64,000 nucleotides of DNA from Taeniopygia guttata. Its lineage: Eukaryota; Chordata; Aves; Passeriformes; Estrildidae. The stretch spans positions 1,198,001 to 1,262,000 of the forward strand of contig NC_133044.1 in assembly GCF_048771995.1 (NCBI RefSeq), given 5' to 3'. A program made the translations under genes and the position numbers. The notes beneath the pieces were generated by a model. It had not been told where the DNA came from. It did not search any database and saw nothing but the letters and a program-made list of their open reading frames with translations. Below, piece after piece: positions 16,884-27,300 of this stretch (position 1 is the stretch's first letter; every line of letters starts with the position of its first letter).

Positions 16884-19800
16884 ATGGAGACCCACGAGCT
16901 GTTCCGCCGCCTGGGTGCGGGCGCTCGCTTCGACCTGCGCCGCTTCGGCCCCGACGCGCGGCGCTTCGGGGTGCGGGCACGGCCAGGGGAGGGCTCGGGG
17001 ACCGGCCCGTGCGCAGTTCAGCTCCGGAGCCGCGTCCCCGCGGCGCTGAGGAACGGGGCCGCGCCATGGCGGCTCACCCTTCTCCCCGTTCTCCCGCAGG
17101 TGGTTAAAGGGAACCACGGCGGCGTCTCGCCGGAGAGCCTCGACTTCTTCGGGAGAAAGGAGGGAGCCCCTCAGGGATCTGCCGAGGAGGGCGGGGGGCT
17201 CGCAGTGGCTGAAGAGGAGGTGAAGCAGCAGAAAGATGGAACAGGGAAAAACGATGGAAAGAGGAAAAGAACGGCAGAAAGCAGTGAAGGGAAAAGAAAA
17301 AAGAAAAAGACACGAGGTATCTGTATACACACACACGTGTATTCCTGGCAGAATCATCAAAGCATTCCAGAATGGTTTGGGTTGGAAGGGACCTTCCAGC
17401 CCATCCAGTTCTGGGGTCCGTGGCTGGCCTGGCTCAGAGCTGATCTCAGAACTGGGCCAAGATTCAGTGCTGAGAGCTGGGGATGCGGTTGTCATCCTTC
17501 TGGAATCTTCATTAGCTTTATTGGGAATGAGAGGAAAAAGGTTCTGAGATTTTGTTTGTCTCCAGATAATGCCCGTCTGTATTTTACTAAAGGAAATTTC
17601 AACTTGTCTGCGACTTCCAGGATCAGCATCAATGCCAGAGCTGTCAGAAAACAATGGAATAAAGTGGACGTCCTCTCTGGAAGCAAAAGTTGAAGATGCA
17701 AAAGACAAAAAACCTACTGTAGAGAAGCTCGAACGCTTGAGGAGAGAAAAGGTGGGACCAGTTTGTTCTGATGCAACAAGAGGCTCCTGGTGTTCTCTGG
17801 GTGTTTGCTCTAAAACTGGGGTTTATTTTGGGGGATTCCTCATTGGAGGAGGGTTACTGAGTGTGGGGGAAAGACCCAGGAGAGGAATCCACATGTGGCA
17901 AATGAAAAAGCAGGAGTTTGTCTTTGCCTCGCAGATCAATCGCTTCAGGCACCAGCACAGGATCAGCGTGCAGGGAACAGATCTCCCTGACCCCATTGCC
18001 ACCTTCGAGCAGCTTCAGCAGGAGTACAAAGTGCACCCTAAAATCATGGAGAATATCCAGGCTGCGGGTTTCCACGTCCCAACAGCCATCCAGATGCAGG
18101 CGATTCCCGTCATGCTGCACGTGAGTTCTCTGGGCTGTCAGGGGTTCTGCCAAAATCTGGGGCAGTTCCAAAAGCTGGATCAGCTTCATCAGAGCTGAAA
18201 GCTTGGCTTTTTCAGTTTTCCTCATCTATGTCAGTTGAATTTTTACATTTTTTTTTTTTTTTCCCTACTGAAATAGAAATTTGTATTTTCTTACAGGGTC
18301 GGGAGCTTCTGGCTTCAGCTCCTACAGGGTCTGGAAAAACACTGGCATTTTGTATCCCTCTTTTAACACATCTGAAACAACCCAGGAACAAAGGATTCAG
18401 GGCTCTGATCATATCACCCACCCGAGAACTTGCCAGCCAGGTGAGTGCTGAGGGAGTCTCACACTGATGGGCTCAGTGTTTTCACCCTGTATCAGCAAAA
18501 TAGCACCTTTGTAAATATTTCTTTCCTTTATTGCCCTCACATATCAGAGAAAGCTAATTTAAATGTTTCTTTCAAGTCTTTTGACTTCTGTGGAGTAGGT
18601 ACATATCTATTATCTGGGTCTAATCTAAATGATTAGATTAGAGGCTCAAGATTCTTTGATCATATTTTAAACTGCTCAGTGCTCAGGTGCTCTTAAAACC
18701 TCCTTTCCTACTTCAGATTGCTATGAGAGGTTTATCTGTTCGTCCCAAACTTGGAATTTCAAGGGATAACGTTATAACAAAGCTGTGTTATTGAAATTAA
18801 ATAAAAATACACCTTTGGGCAGTTCTTATTCATGTGAAAGAGGGAGCCACATATGGTAGTGATGTGAATAATGCTTGTTAGAGAGCTGCATTTTATTAAG
18901 CTAAGGAAACCAGAGAGATTTCACTGAAATTAGGGTGAGGTTTGAAGCTCTGGCTTCAGGATTAGGGTGCCCAGAGCAGCTGTGACTGCCCCTGGATCCC
19001 TGGCAGTGCCCAAGGCCAGGCTGGAAGGGGCTGGGAGCAGCCTGGGACAGTGGGAGGTGTCCCTGCCCATGGCAGGGGGAACTGGATGAGCTTTAGAGTC
19101 CCTTCCCACCCAAAGCATTCCATGACTCCACGATGGCCAGCAGTTTTTTGGTTAGAAAAGCTCATCAGCTCAGTTTGGAAATGCAATCTCTGCTGCCTTT
19201 TCAGACCCACCGGGAGCTGGTGAAGCTGGCAGAGGGCACAGGCTTCAGAATCCACATGATCCACAAGGCAGCTGAGGCAGCCAAGAAGTTTGGGCCCAAG
19301 TCTTCCAAGAAATTTGGTAACTGTTCTAATGACTGAAGTGCTTCTAAAAAATTAAAAAGTGTCACTGACCTTTCTCTTTGGGCTGTGTGGTTTTAAAGAG
19401 ATGGTTAAAAAGTGGCAGGGAAGAAATGGGAAGTGAGCCTGACATGGACTCTGCTAAACTGTACCTCTGGCAGATTGCGTTGGATCTGGTGTTTCTCAGG
19501 GCTCTGTTGGGTTTCTTTTGTGTCTTTTTTTGACATTTTGCTTCTTTTCTTTTAATAGATATACTGGTTACTACTCCCAACAGACTCATTTATTTGCTGA
19601 AAGAAGATCCCCCAGCAATAGACTTGAGCAGGTAGGAGCGTGTTCCAACTGTGCTTTGCCACTGCGAAGTGGCTCTCCTGAAAATCAAACCTCCCTGTTC
19701 CTAGCGTGGAGTGGCTGGTGGTGGATGAGTCAGACAAGCTGTTTGAGGATGGGAAGTCAGGATTCAGGGAGCAGCTGGGCACAATCTTCCTGGCATGCAC

Positions 19801-22205
19801 CTCCCACCTGGCCAGGAGGGCCCTGTTCAGCGCCACCTTTGCCCACGATGTGGAGGAGTGGTGCAAACTCAACCTGGACAACGTTGTGCTGGTGTCTGTT
19901 GGGGCAAGGTAGGTGCTTTCTGCTTCTTTTTTCTTTTTAATTTCCTGGGGAATTGTTTGCTTTGCATCATCAGCCTGCTTGGTTTTGTGGCTGTTGTTAG
20001 TCAGCACTGCAGGCTGTTTGTCTCCAGAGAAGTTTGTGTAGGCACGTAGATAGTTCTCTTGTGTTGAATAAAGTGTTCTTTTCCTTTGGCAATTACTTTA
20101 TCATCAAATAAACATCAATGCTTAGGAGTGTGCTTTGGTGGAATAGGTTTTGTTGTGCAGTATTTCTCATCCACCAGGTTATATTTTTATGGAGGTTATA
20201 TATATTATATATATTTATTAATATACAAGTTTTTGTTCATGTATATGAAAAATACTGAAGCGTTTCTGTTGCATTTCTGGTTTCAGAAACTCTGCAGCAG
20301 AGACAGTAGAACAAGAGCTGCTGTTTGTTGGATCTGAGACAGGAAAACTAACAGCAATGAGAGAGCTTGTTAAAAAGGTATTTTGGAGAGACAGAATGTG
20401 TTCTTCTTCCTGTTCAACTGAGCTGTGGTCTGTCAGAGACTCCCAATTTCCCAGGATGTTAAACCATTGCCCAAATCTGCTGTGTCTCAGTTTCTGCAAG
20501 GAAAAGGACTTTGGGACCTGAGATCAACTTACTCTTTTGCAGGGTTTTGCTCCTCCAGTCCTTGTTTTTGTACAGTCTATTGAGAGGGCTAAAGAGCTTT
20601 TCCATGAGCTTATTTATGAAGGCATCAATGTGGATGTCATCCATGCAGACAAGACTCAGCAACAGGTAGGAGGATTGTATTTGTTTTCAAGAAATGCTTT
20701 AGAAAGAAAGGTAAAAGCAAGAGTGTTGGACTGCAACTCCAGGTAACTGTGGCAGCAAATTCCTGCAAGTTTTTGTTCAGAGGTATAGTTTTATTCCTTA
20801 ACGTCATGACAACTTTCAGGAAACAAGTTCACCTCCTTTCTCTAATTGCTATTGGGACTGTTTCCAAATATCTTGTCTGTTCTTTTCCTAGAGAGACAGA
20901 GTAGTGCAGAGTTTCAGAGCTGGGAAGATCTGGGTGCTCATCTGCTCCGCGTTACTGGCTCGAGGGATGGACTTCAAAGGTGTGAATATGGTCATCAATT
21001 ACGATTTGCCCACAAGTGCAGTGGAATACATCCACAGGATAGGTGAGGCATGGCTCACAAATCTCCTCCTTTTTCTCATTTCTGAGGTCTTGCATGTAGA
21101 TGTTGCTTTTGTCAGCACTCTGTGAACTTTATTTAGATGTGTCAGACATAGCTGTGCTTTCATTCACTGGGAGCAATGTTTGGGGATTGGCTGCTTGGTA
21201 TATCCTTGTCTATCCTTGGTATATCCTTGGTCTGTGAACATGCATCAGGAGGCTGGGGCTGTGAGAAGGAATAAAGGGAGATGTCTGAAGTAAAATCTCT
21301 ACTCTGCAAAATGTGGCAGGTCGTACTGGAAGAGCAGGACACAGAGGAAAGGCAGTCACTTTCTTTACAGAAGATGATAAACCTTTATTACGGAGGTAAT
21401 ATGTCTTAATTAATAATGTCTTTATTTCTTGCTTGAAAAAGAATCACCACAAAACAAAAGACCAACAAACCAGCTGGCTTGTTTGGTTTGCTGTTTTCCA
21501 CAAAAAATATTTATCACTTGTCCAAGTACTGGAGTTGATCTTTTCCGTCCTCTCCTTTCCAGTATTGCCAATGTTATCCAGCGTGCTGGCTGTCCTGTGC
21601 CAGAATACATAAAACATTTGCCCAAACTGCAGAGGTATGTTCATTTTTAGCACTTAACCAGTCTTTTTATCAGTGCTTTTTAATAACTTACGGTACTTTC
21701 TAGAACTAGAAACCCTAGTAATTTCATCTTTCTTCACTAAATGTTGTTCTCAGCAAACAAAAGAAGAAATTCATTAAGAAACCTTTGACAAGAGAATCCA
21801 TTTGTACCACCCCAAAGTGCTTCTTGAATAAAGGCAAAAGAAAAATGTAAGTAGGTTTTGCTGAAGAGAAGGTAAGAGATGCTGTTTATTCAGAAACAGC
21901 CCAGAAAATTCAAGCAAAGTAATAGATAACTTGTTTGGATGAACCACGCAGTCATAAAGATTTTAGTGATGAAGTTTTAGTGTCAGTATCTGTCTGTGGG
22001 AGCTTGGATTAATGACAACATTTTGCCTCGTGTGGTGCCATGTGTCAGGTGACAGCAGCCTGAGTTTAAGCCACTGGTTATGTTCAGGTGTCTTGATCTC
22101 CAATGTGTTTCTTGTAGGAAAACTACAAAGGAAAATACTAAGGGAAAGAAGAAAGATAAAGAAGACAAAAATGGCAGTAAATTACAGACTGTTTCAGAAA
22201 GCTGA
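16884..22205 (+). CDS. DDX52: DDX52, DEAD-box ATP-dependent RNA helicase (Rok1 family)
   Basis: Fifteen coding exons: 16884-16970, 17100-17316, 17621-17751, 17935-18120, 18297-18440, 19205-19316, 19559-19631, 19705-19908, 20287-20377, 20543-20665, 20892-21042, 21320-21395, 21563-21634, 21754-21846, 22118-22205. They total 1,848 bases (615 aa; human is about 599). The start [17 protein letters not shown] fits the family. Seen in order: a Lys-rich N-terminal tail, Q motif (F169, Q198), Walker A APTGSGKT (215-222), PTRELASQ (248-255), TPNRL, DESD in place of DEAD (324-327), SAT (359-361), [15 protein letters not shown] (479-486), HRIGRTGRAG (504-513), then a Lys-rich C-terminal tail. From family knowledge it acts in nucleolar 18S rRNA processing and 40S subunit assembly. 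The exon 1 donor (GTGCGG) is weak but keeps phase. It is complete and undamaged. Confidence 0.97.
17350..17417 (-). mobile_element. CR1 LINE 3' fragment
   Basis: The + strand reads AATGGTTTGGGTTGGAAGGG followed by ACCTTCCAGCCCATCCAG, the reverse complement of the CR1 3' tail. It lies in DDX52 intron 2, only about 35 bp past the donor. Degenerate CR1-like sequence may run on to about 17,510. Confidence 0.8.
18960..19132 (+). mobile_element. CR1 LINE 3' fragment
   Basis: The text GGAGGTGTCCCTGCCCATGG, then a TTTAGAGTCCCTTCCCACCC-like stretch and CATTCCATGACTCCA, is the forward CR1 3' end. It lies in DDX52 intron 5, with its 3' end about 70 bp before the exon 6 acceptor, close enough to occupy the branch-point neighbourhood. 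Confidence 0.85.
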
Positions 22206-22700
22206 ATTCAGGCTGGTGAGCTGGGGCTGACACCTCTGTCTGTGCTGGAACAGAAGAATGAAGATGGCAGCGATGGTGAAGGGAGAAAAACATTTCTCAC
22301 GTTTCCTTTGGGGTGAGGGTGGAGGTTTACATGCTAGAAAGTCTCTACTGCACTGCCAGAAGAGAATTCCTGGATGCTTCTTATAGAAGTTGGAGCATGT
22401 GCTCGTGCAGTGAATGCCGTGTATTTCTGACAATAGTTCAAAACCAACATCAGTTTGTGTTACTTTCACACAGTTTTGTACTGCTCCTTGAAAATATTGT
22501 CTGTGTCAAGATTGCCCCTAATAAATTTTTAGACGCTTCCAGGAGATTCAGAGACAAAAACCACACAACGTTTACCATCAGGTTTGATAAACACAGCTGT
22601 CAGAGACTTCCCTGGACACTTGAAAAAAGCCGAAACAAACCCACTTGAATGTGAAAATAAAGCCTTCCTACTGTTTTTCTTCTATAAAATTATATTGAAA
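22206..22700 (+). other. DDX52: DDX52 3' UTR
   Basis: The sequence from the stop codon to about 22,680 carries AATAAA at 22520-22525 and again at 22656-22661. The second is followed by a T-rich stretch (CTGTTTTTCTTC), so both are plausible poly(A) sites. A further AATAAA lies near 22,762. Confidence 0.65.
22656..22661 (+). terminator. DDX52: DDX52 poly(A) signal AATAAA
   Basis: Canonical hexamer about 450 bases after the stop, followed within 20 bases by a U-rich element. An earlier hexamer at 22520-22525 is the alternative. Confidence 0.5.
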
Positions 22701-23295
22701 TAACTAATACTTGACATGTCCAGTAATTTTGTACGGTTTTATAACTGAGCCTGAAACTAGAATAAACGAGGTCATAAGATGCTAATTCAGAGACCTGTGT
22801 CTGTGCAGCCTCAGTGGAACAAGTCTGCAGGCAAAAAAAGCCCAGCTCATTGTGTTTTCCCCGTCTTCATCTGCCCAGTGTGTTCTCAACCCACCCTGCT
22901 TTTATCAGAATTCTAGTCAGGCAGGAATGGCTTCTTTGTAACTACAATCCTTTAAGGAAGAATTTCTGGACAGGATTGTCCTGGTTTGATCTAGTTTGGA
23001 TGGGACAGCCACAGCAGCCTGTGCTACAGCCTCGGCACCCTCACAGGGAGGAATTTATTCCAAATATCCCATCTAACCCTCCTTCTGTCGCTGTGAATCC
23101 ATTGCCCCTTGTGCTGTCACTTCAGGCTCTTGTCGCATGTCCCCGGGTGACCCCTGGGGGAGGTTGGACTCAAAGGCGGCACTTTCTTTTCCTTTTTATG
23201 GAAAAGCTGTGGTTTGGATGCTGGAAACCAGCGTTCCCAGGGGGAACAAGGGGCCACTCATCCCCATCCAGGCCGTTCTCGGGTGGCCGTGGGGT
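22701..23295. other. DDX52-SYNRG intergenic spacer
   Basis: No gene is seen. The middle is an old CR1 fragment (listed separately). The spacer then passes directly into a long G-rich minisatellite that reaches the SYNRG promoter. Confidence 0.6.
23010..23136 (-). mobile_element. CR1 LINE fragment
   Basis: The + strand shows CAGCAGCCTGTGCTACAGCC, then CCCTCACAGGGAGGAATTTA, ATCCCATCTAACCCTCC and CCATTGCCCCTTGTGCTGTC. This is the reverse complement of the CR1 region just before its 3' tail. It is well diverged and so old. Confidence 0.8.
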
Positions 23296-23640
23296 TGTGG
23301 GGCTGAGGGGCTGAAGGGATGTGGGGCTGAGGAATCAAGGGGACGTGGGGATGTGGGGCTGAGGGGATGTGGAACTGAAGTGATGTGGGGCTGAGGGGCT
23401 GAAGGGATGTGGGGATATGGGGCTGAGGGACTGAAGGGATGTGGGGCTGAAGAACCGAGGGGCTATGGGGCTGAGGAACCGAGGGGATGTGGAGCTGAGG
23501 AATTGAGGGGATGTGGGCCTGAGGAATCGAGGGGATGTGGGGCTGAGGGGATGTGGGGCCAAGGAACTGAAGGGCTGTGGGGATGTGGGGCTGTGGAAAG
23601 GAGGAACTGAGGGGCTGTGGGGCTGTGGCTTTGTGGGGCT
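23296..23640 (+). repeat. G-rich compound minisatellite, block A
   Basis: Interleaved short units GGGGCTGAG, GGGATGTGG and GAACCGAGG or GAATCGAGG form higher-order copies of about 24 bp over about 340 bp. The G-rich strand is the + strand. It lies 0.7-1.0 kb before the SYNRG start codon and merges into block B. Confidence 0.9.
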
Positions 23641-24185
23641 GTCCATCCGTGGGGCCGTGGAATGGAAGAACCGAAGGCTGTGCCTCTGTGGGGCCGTGGA
23701 ACAGAGACACCGAGGGGCCGTGTCCCTGTGGGGCCGTGTCTCTGTGGGGCCGTGTCTCTGTGGGACTGTCCATCCGAGGGGCCGTGTCTCTGTGGGGCCG
23801 TGTCTCTGTGGGACTGTCCATCCGAGGGGCCATGGCTCTGTGGGGCCGTGCCCGTGCGGAGCTGTGGAACGGAGACACCGAGGGGCCGTGGCCCTTTGGG
23901 GCCATGTCTCTGTGGGGCCGTGTCTCTGTGGGGCTGTGGCCCTGTGGGACTGTGTCTCTGTGGGGCCGTGTCTCTGTGGGACTGTCCATCTGAGGGGCCG
24001 TGTCTCTGTGGGGCCGTGTCTCTGTGGGGCCGTGTCTCTGTGGGACTGTCCATCCGAGGGGCAGTGTCTCTGTGGGGCCGCGGCCCTGTGGGGCTGTCCA
24101 TCTGTGGGGCCGTGGCTCTGTGGGGCCGTGTCTCTGTGGGGCCGTGTCTCTATGGGGCCGTGTCTCTGTGGGGCCGTGCCTATGC
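23641..24185 (+). repeat. 16-bp minisatellite GGGGCCGTGTCTCTGT, block B
   Basis: More than 25 copies of a 16-bp unit, broken at intervals by GGGACTGTCCATCCGAG and by GGAACGGAGACACCGAG segments that form a higher-order repeat. The repeat ends about 130 bp before the SYNRG ATG. The unit has no stop in most frames, so open frames of several hundred codons arise on both strands, including one of 557 codons on the - strand (24931 to 23258) with a 16-residue peptide period. I read these as artefacts. Confidence 0.92.
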
Positions 24186-24317
24186 GGACCGGTGGAACGG
24201 AGACCCCGAGCGGCCGTGTACCGGGGAGCGGCGGGCCGGGGGCGGTGCCTGCCCGGGCCGGCCCCGGAAGCCGCCGCCGCCGCCGCTCCGCTGACAGACG
24301 CGGGCCCGAGCGCGAAG
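24186..24317 (+). promoter_or_regulatory. SYNRG: SYNRG CpG-island promoter and 5' UTR
   Basis: Very CpG-rich and TATA-less, with a GGGGGCGG-type GC box near 24,238, an ETS motif CCGGAAG (24264-24270), a (CCG)5 triplet run (24271-24285) and a YY1-like AAGATGGCG overlapping the start codon (24315-24323). The CpG island continues to about 24,560. The repeat block abuts its upstream side. Confidence 0.7.
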
Positions 24318-27300
24318 ATGGCGCTGCGGCCCGGGCCCGGCGCGGGGGGCGCCGGCGGGGCGGGCGGCGGAGCGGCCGGGGCCGCCAGGTCGGTGCTGAC
24401 CGGGAGCGGCGGGCGAGGGCTGTGCAGAGAGAACGGGGCGATGGTGGGAATGAAGGGACGCGGGGAGGGGCAGAGATGCGGGGCGATGAGAGCGCTGGGG
24501 GCTCGGAGTGCGGGTGGGATTGAGGGCAGCGGGGTCAGGGCCCCGATGGGCTGTGCGGGGTTCCTGGCTGCGGGTCCCAGGTGCGGTGCGTGGGCTCTCA
24601 GGTGTGCTACATCCTGGGTGGGATGTGGGGGTCGCAGGTGTGGTACGTGCGGTCTCAGGTGAGGTTCGTGGATCTTGGGTGGGGCTCCCAGGTGGGGTTC
24701 GTGGGTTGTCAAGTGGGCTTTGTGGGGTTTGGGGGAGGATGGATGGGTCTCAGGTGTAGTACCTGTGATCCTGGATGGAACATCAGGGTCCCAGGTAGGA
24801 TGTGGTGGGATACTGGGTGGAGTATGTGGGGTCCTGGGTGGGGTGGGGAGGTCCCAGGTGTGTTGTTGGGAATGCAGCCACGGTAGCTCTGTGCTTTGCC
24901 GAGATGTATTCACATTTTTGGGGTGAATCACCAGCTGATTTCTTCTGGTGTGTCCAGCTTGGCCAGTTGTGCCCCACTTGCCGTCAGGCTCTGCAGGTGC
25001 AATCTCAGATATTGGGGTGGGAAGGATTTGGGGATTCTGCCAGTGCCGCCGCTGTCGGCAGCATTAAATGTCCCTGTCAGGTCTGGCTGTGGCATCCTGG
25101 GACCCAGCCTCCCTGGGGACTTCCCTTTTCCCCTCCTTCTCACAAAGGGCACCTTGGCCACAGGGAGGACTGAGGAATCCTGTCGGGAGAAAAAAAAACA
25201 AACCCAGTGTTAAAAGAGATGTTGTGTTTCTGTAAAGCTTGGAAAACTGGATTTCACCACCTTTGAAGACTCTACTAATGTTTTTATTTTCAATGTAGGC
25301 TCTCATCTGCTATTTATCTCTTGTCCTACTTCCAGGGAGGCTGAGGAAATTTTGCATTTGACAATTAAGCTCGTTGAGTTGTCTTGGATATCCAAAGCCC
25401 ACAGTTTTTCAGTGTTTTTGGGAGTGTTGTCACTGTTGTCAGTTTCAGAAATAAAGGTTCTGAAAAATAAAACGATTTACAAATCATCACCATTGCCCAT
25501 TGATAATATTTTGGTTTCTTTGAGGACAAAGTCTGGAGGTAGAGGAAAAGTTCAGTTCTGTGTCTGTGTGGGTTCTTTGCCTGATTTCACTTCAATTTTT
25601 GCGCATTTCTGCCACTCAAAAATACTCCGACAGTCTGTTGCATCAATGGAATTGTACTGCTTGAGAATTAAGGGGTTTAAAAATCCACTTGTAGATGGGA
25701 AAACGTTCTGTGTGCTTTGGAGCTGTTTCAGTGAAGTTTCAATTCAGAAAAGGAGTTGCTTCTCCCCACGCTCCTGCGTTTTGGCTGAAGATGTTGCTTG
25801 GTTGGTTTGGGGTTCCTTGCTGTTTTTTTTAAGCTCCATATTTAAAATACTCATTTAGTAGGAATTTACAGATTTCTAGTACTGCTTTAGGAGGTCTGTT
25901 GTAGGGTGATCACTTTGTTCCCTTCTCTTTACTGTGTTTGTGCAGCGTACCCAAGGCAGTCTCACACAGGTCCCCTCGCTGGCTCCCTCAGCCACGAGAA
26001 CCAGCTGCTTTCAGTGATTGCTCTGGGCAATTCTGCATCTCCAAAAAAGCAGTTCAGGAATAAATTCCCATTGGTGGAATGGTTTGTGGCTGGTGCTGGC
26101 AGTTGCACACTGAATCCTGGAGTGAATACGGACGGGGCTGTGCTGCCAGAGCTTGCTTTGCTGCTTTGGACTAGCTCCTCTTCCAGTGCCCTCTAATCAG
26201 CTGGGGGTTTTTTGGTTGATTGTTTCTTTTTATTTTTTTTCAGCAGAGACTTATAAATAAACCAGGAGCTGTGTAGAAAGGGATAAATATTTAATAGTTT
26301 GGCCTTTACTTGCTCCCAGCGAGCAGTGGTACCTCCTGATGCTTGTTCAGTTTACATTGCATTTACTGGTTTGGAGAATTCTTGTTGTTCAGGTTCCCCA
26401 ACTGGAAGGGGAAGCAGGAAGCTTAGAACACTTCTACACGCTTAGGAGATCTCCAGAAATTACATTTAGTATTTCATCATTCTGACTAAAATAAGCCTAT
26501 TTGTTTTCATGTTGATACTGTATGCCAAGGAGTGGATTAAAATGACTGAGTAGAGTTAAACAGACCTTGGCTGTGGTGAGAACCAAGCCCTGCACGTGTT
26601 TGGGGCTGAGCTGTTTGAGTCTGCAGAGTTCTTCAGAGGGAGAGCCCCAAATGGTGGGGGTGGAGGATGGCAAGACAAAAGCATTGGGTAGCACAGGTGT
26701 GTGATAGTTATGGAAGGACAAATCAGCACACAGTGGTCAGGGCTGAAGAAGAAGCTTCAGGATGATAAAAATCCTGATTAGGGAATGAAGTGAAGAGCAA
26801 ATGGGTCTTGGTGACTGTGTGACCTGCTGCCTGTACAGTGAGGAGGTGCAATTTGCTCCTGGATAAATGCATAATTTAAATTCCTTATTTTATCTTAGTG
26901 CTCATATTACACAGCTCTTTTATATTTATAAACCAGGTTGGCTTTCAGGACTTCCTGCAGCCATTTCTGATGGCATTTTCTCTTTTCGGCAGTTTCTTTT
27001 ACATCCACTCTTGGAATTGAACATTGAATATCTATAAGTGTGTTTCTCTTCCACAGCACTTTGATGTAATAACTGCCTGGGACACTGAGTGAGGTTCTTG
27101 TTTGGGAAATTGCTGCTGACGTGGGTTTCTGCAAGTTGCTTGCAGATGAGAATTTTAAACTAGGTCCTTTTTTACTGTTTGGCAGCTGTTTGAGAGTGAG
27201 GGCTCACAATTTCCATTAGGATTTTAGTTGAAATTTTAATGGTTCTTCCTCTGGGTGCACTTGACCCTTGATATGTGAATGAATATTTTCTCCAAGGTGC

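Noticed and set aside
23513-24523. 336-codon + strand open frame (LWGRVSVGPCLCG-type repeats)
   Set aside because: It is made wholly of the 16-bp minisatellite, is open in several frames at once, and has no family match.
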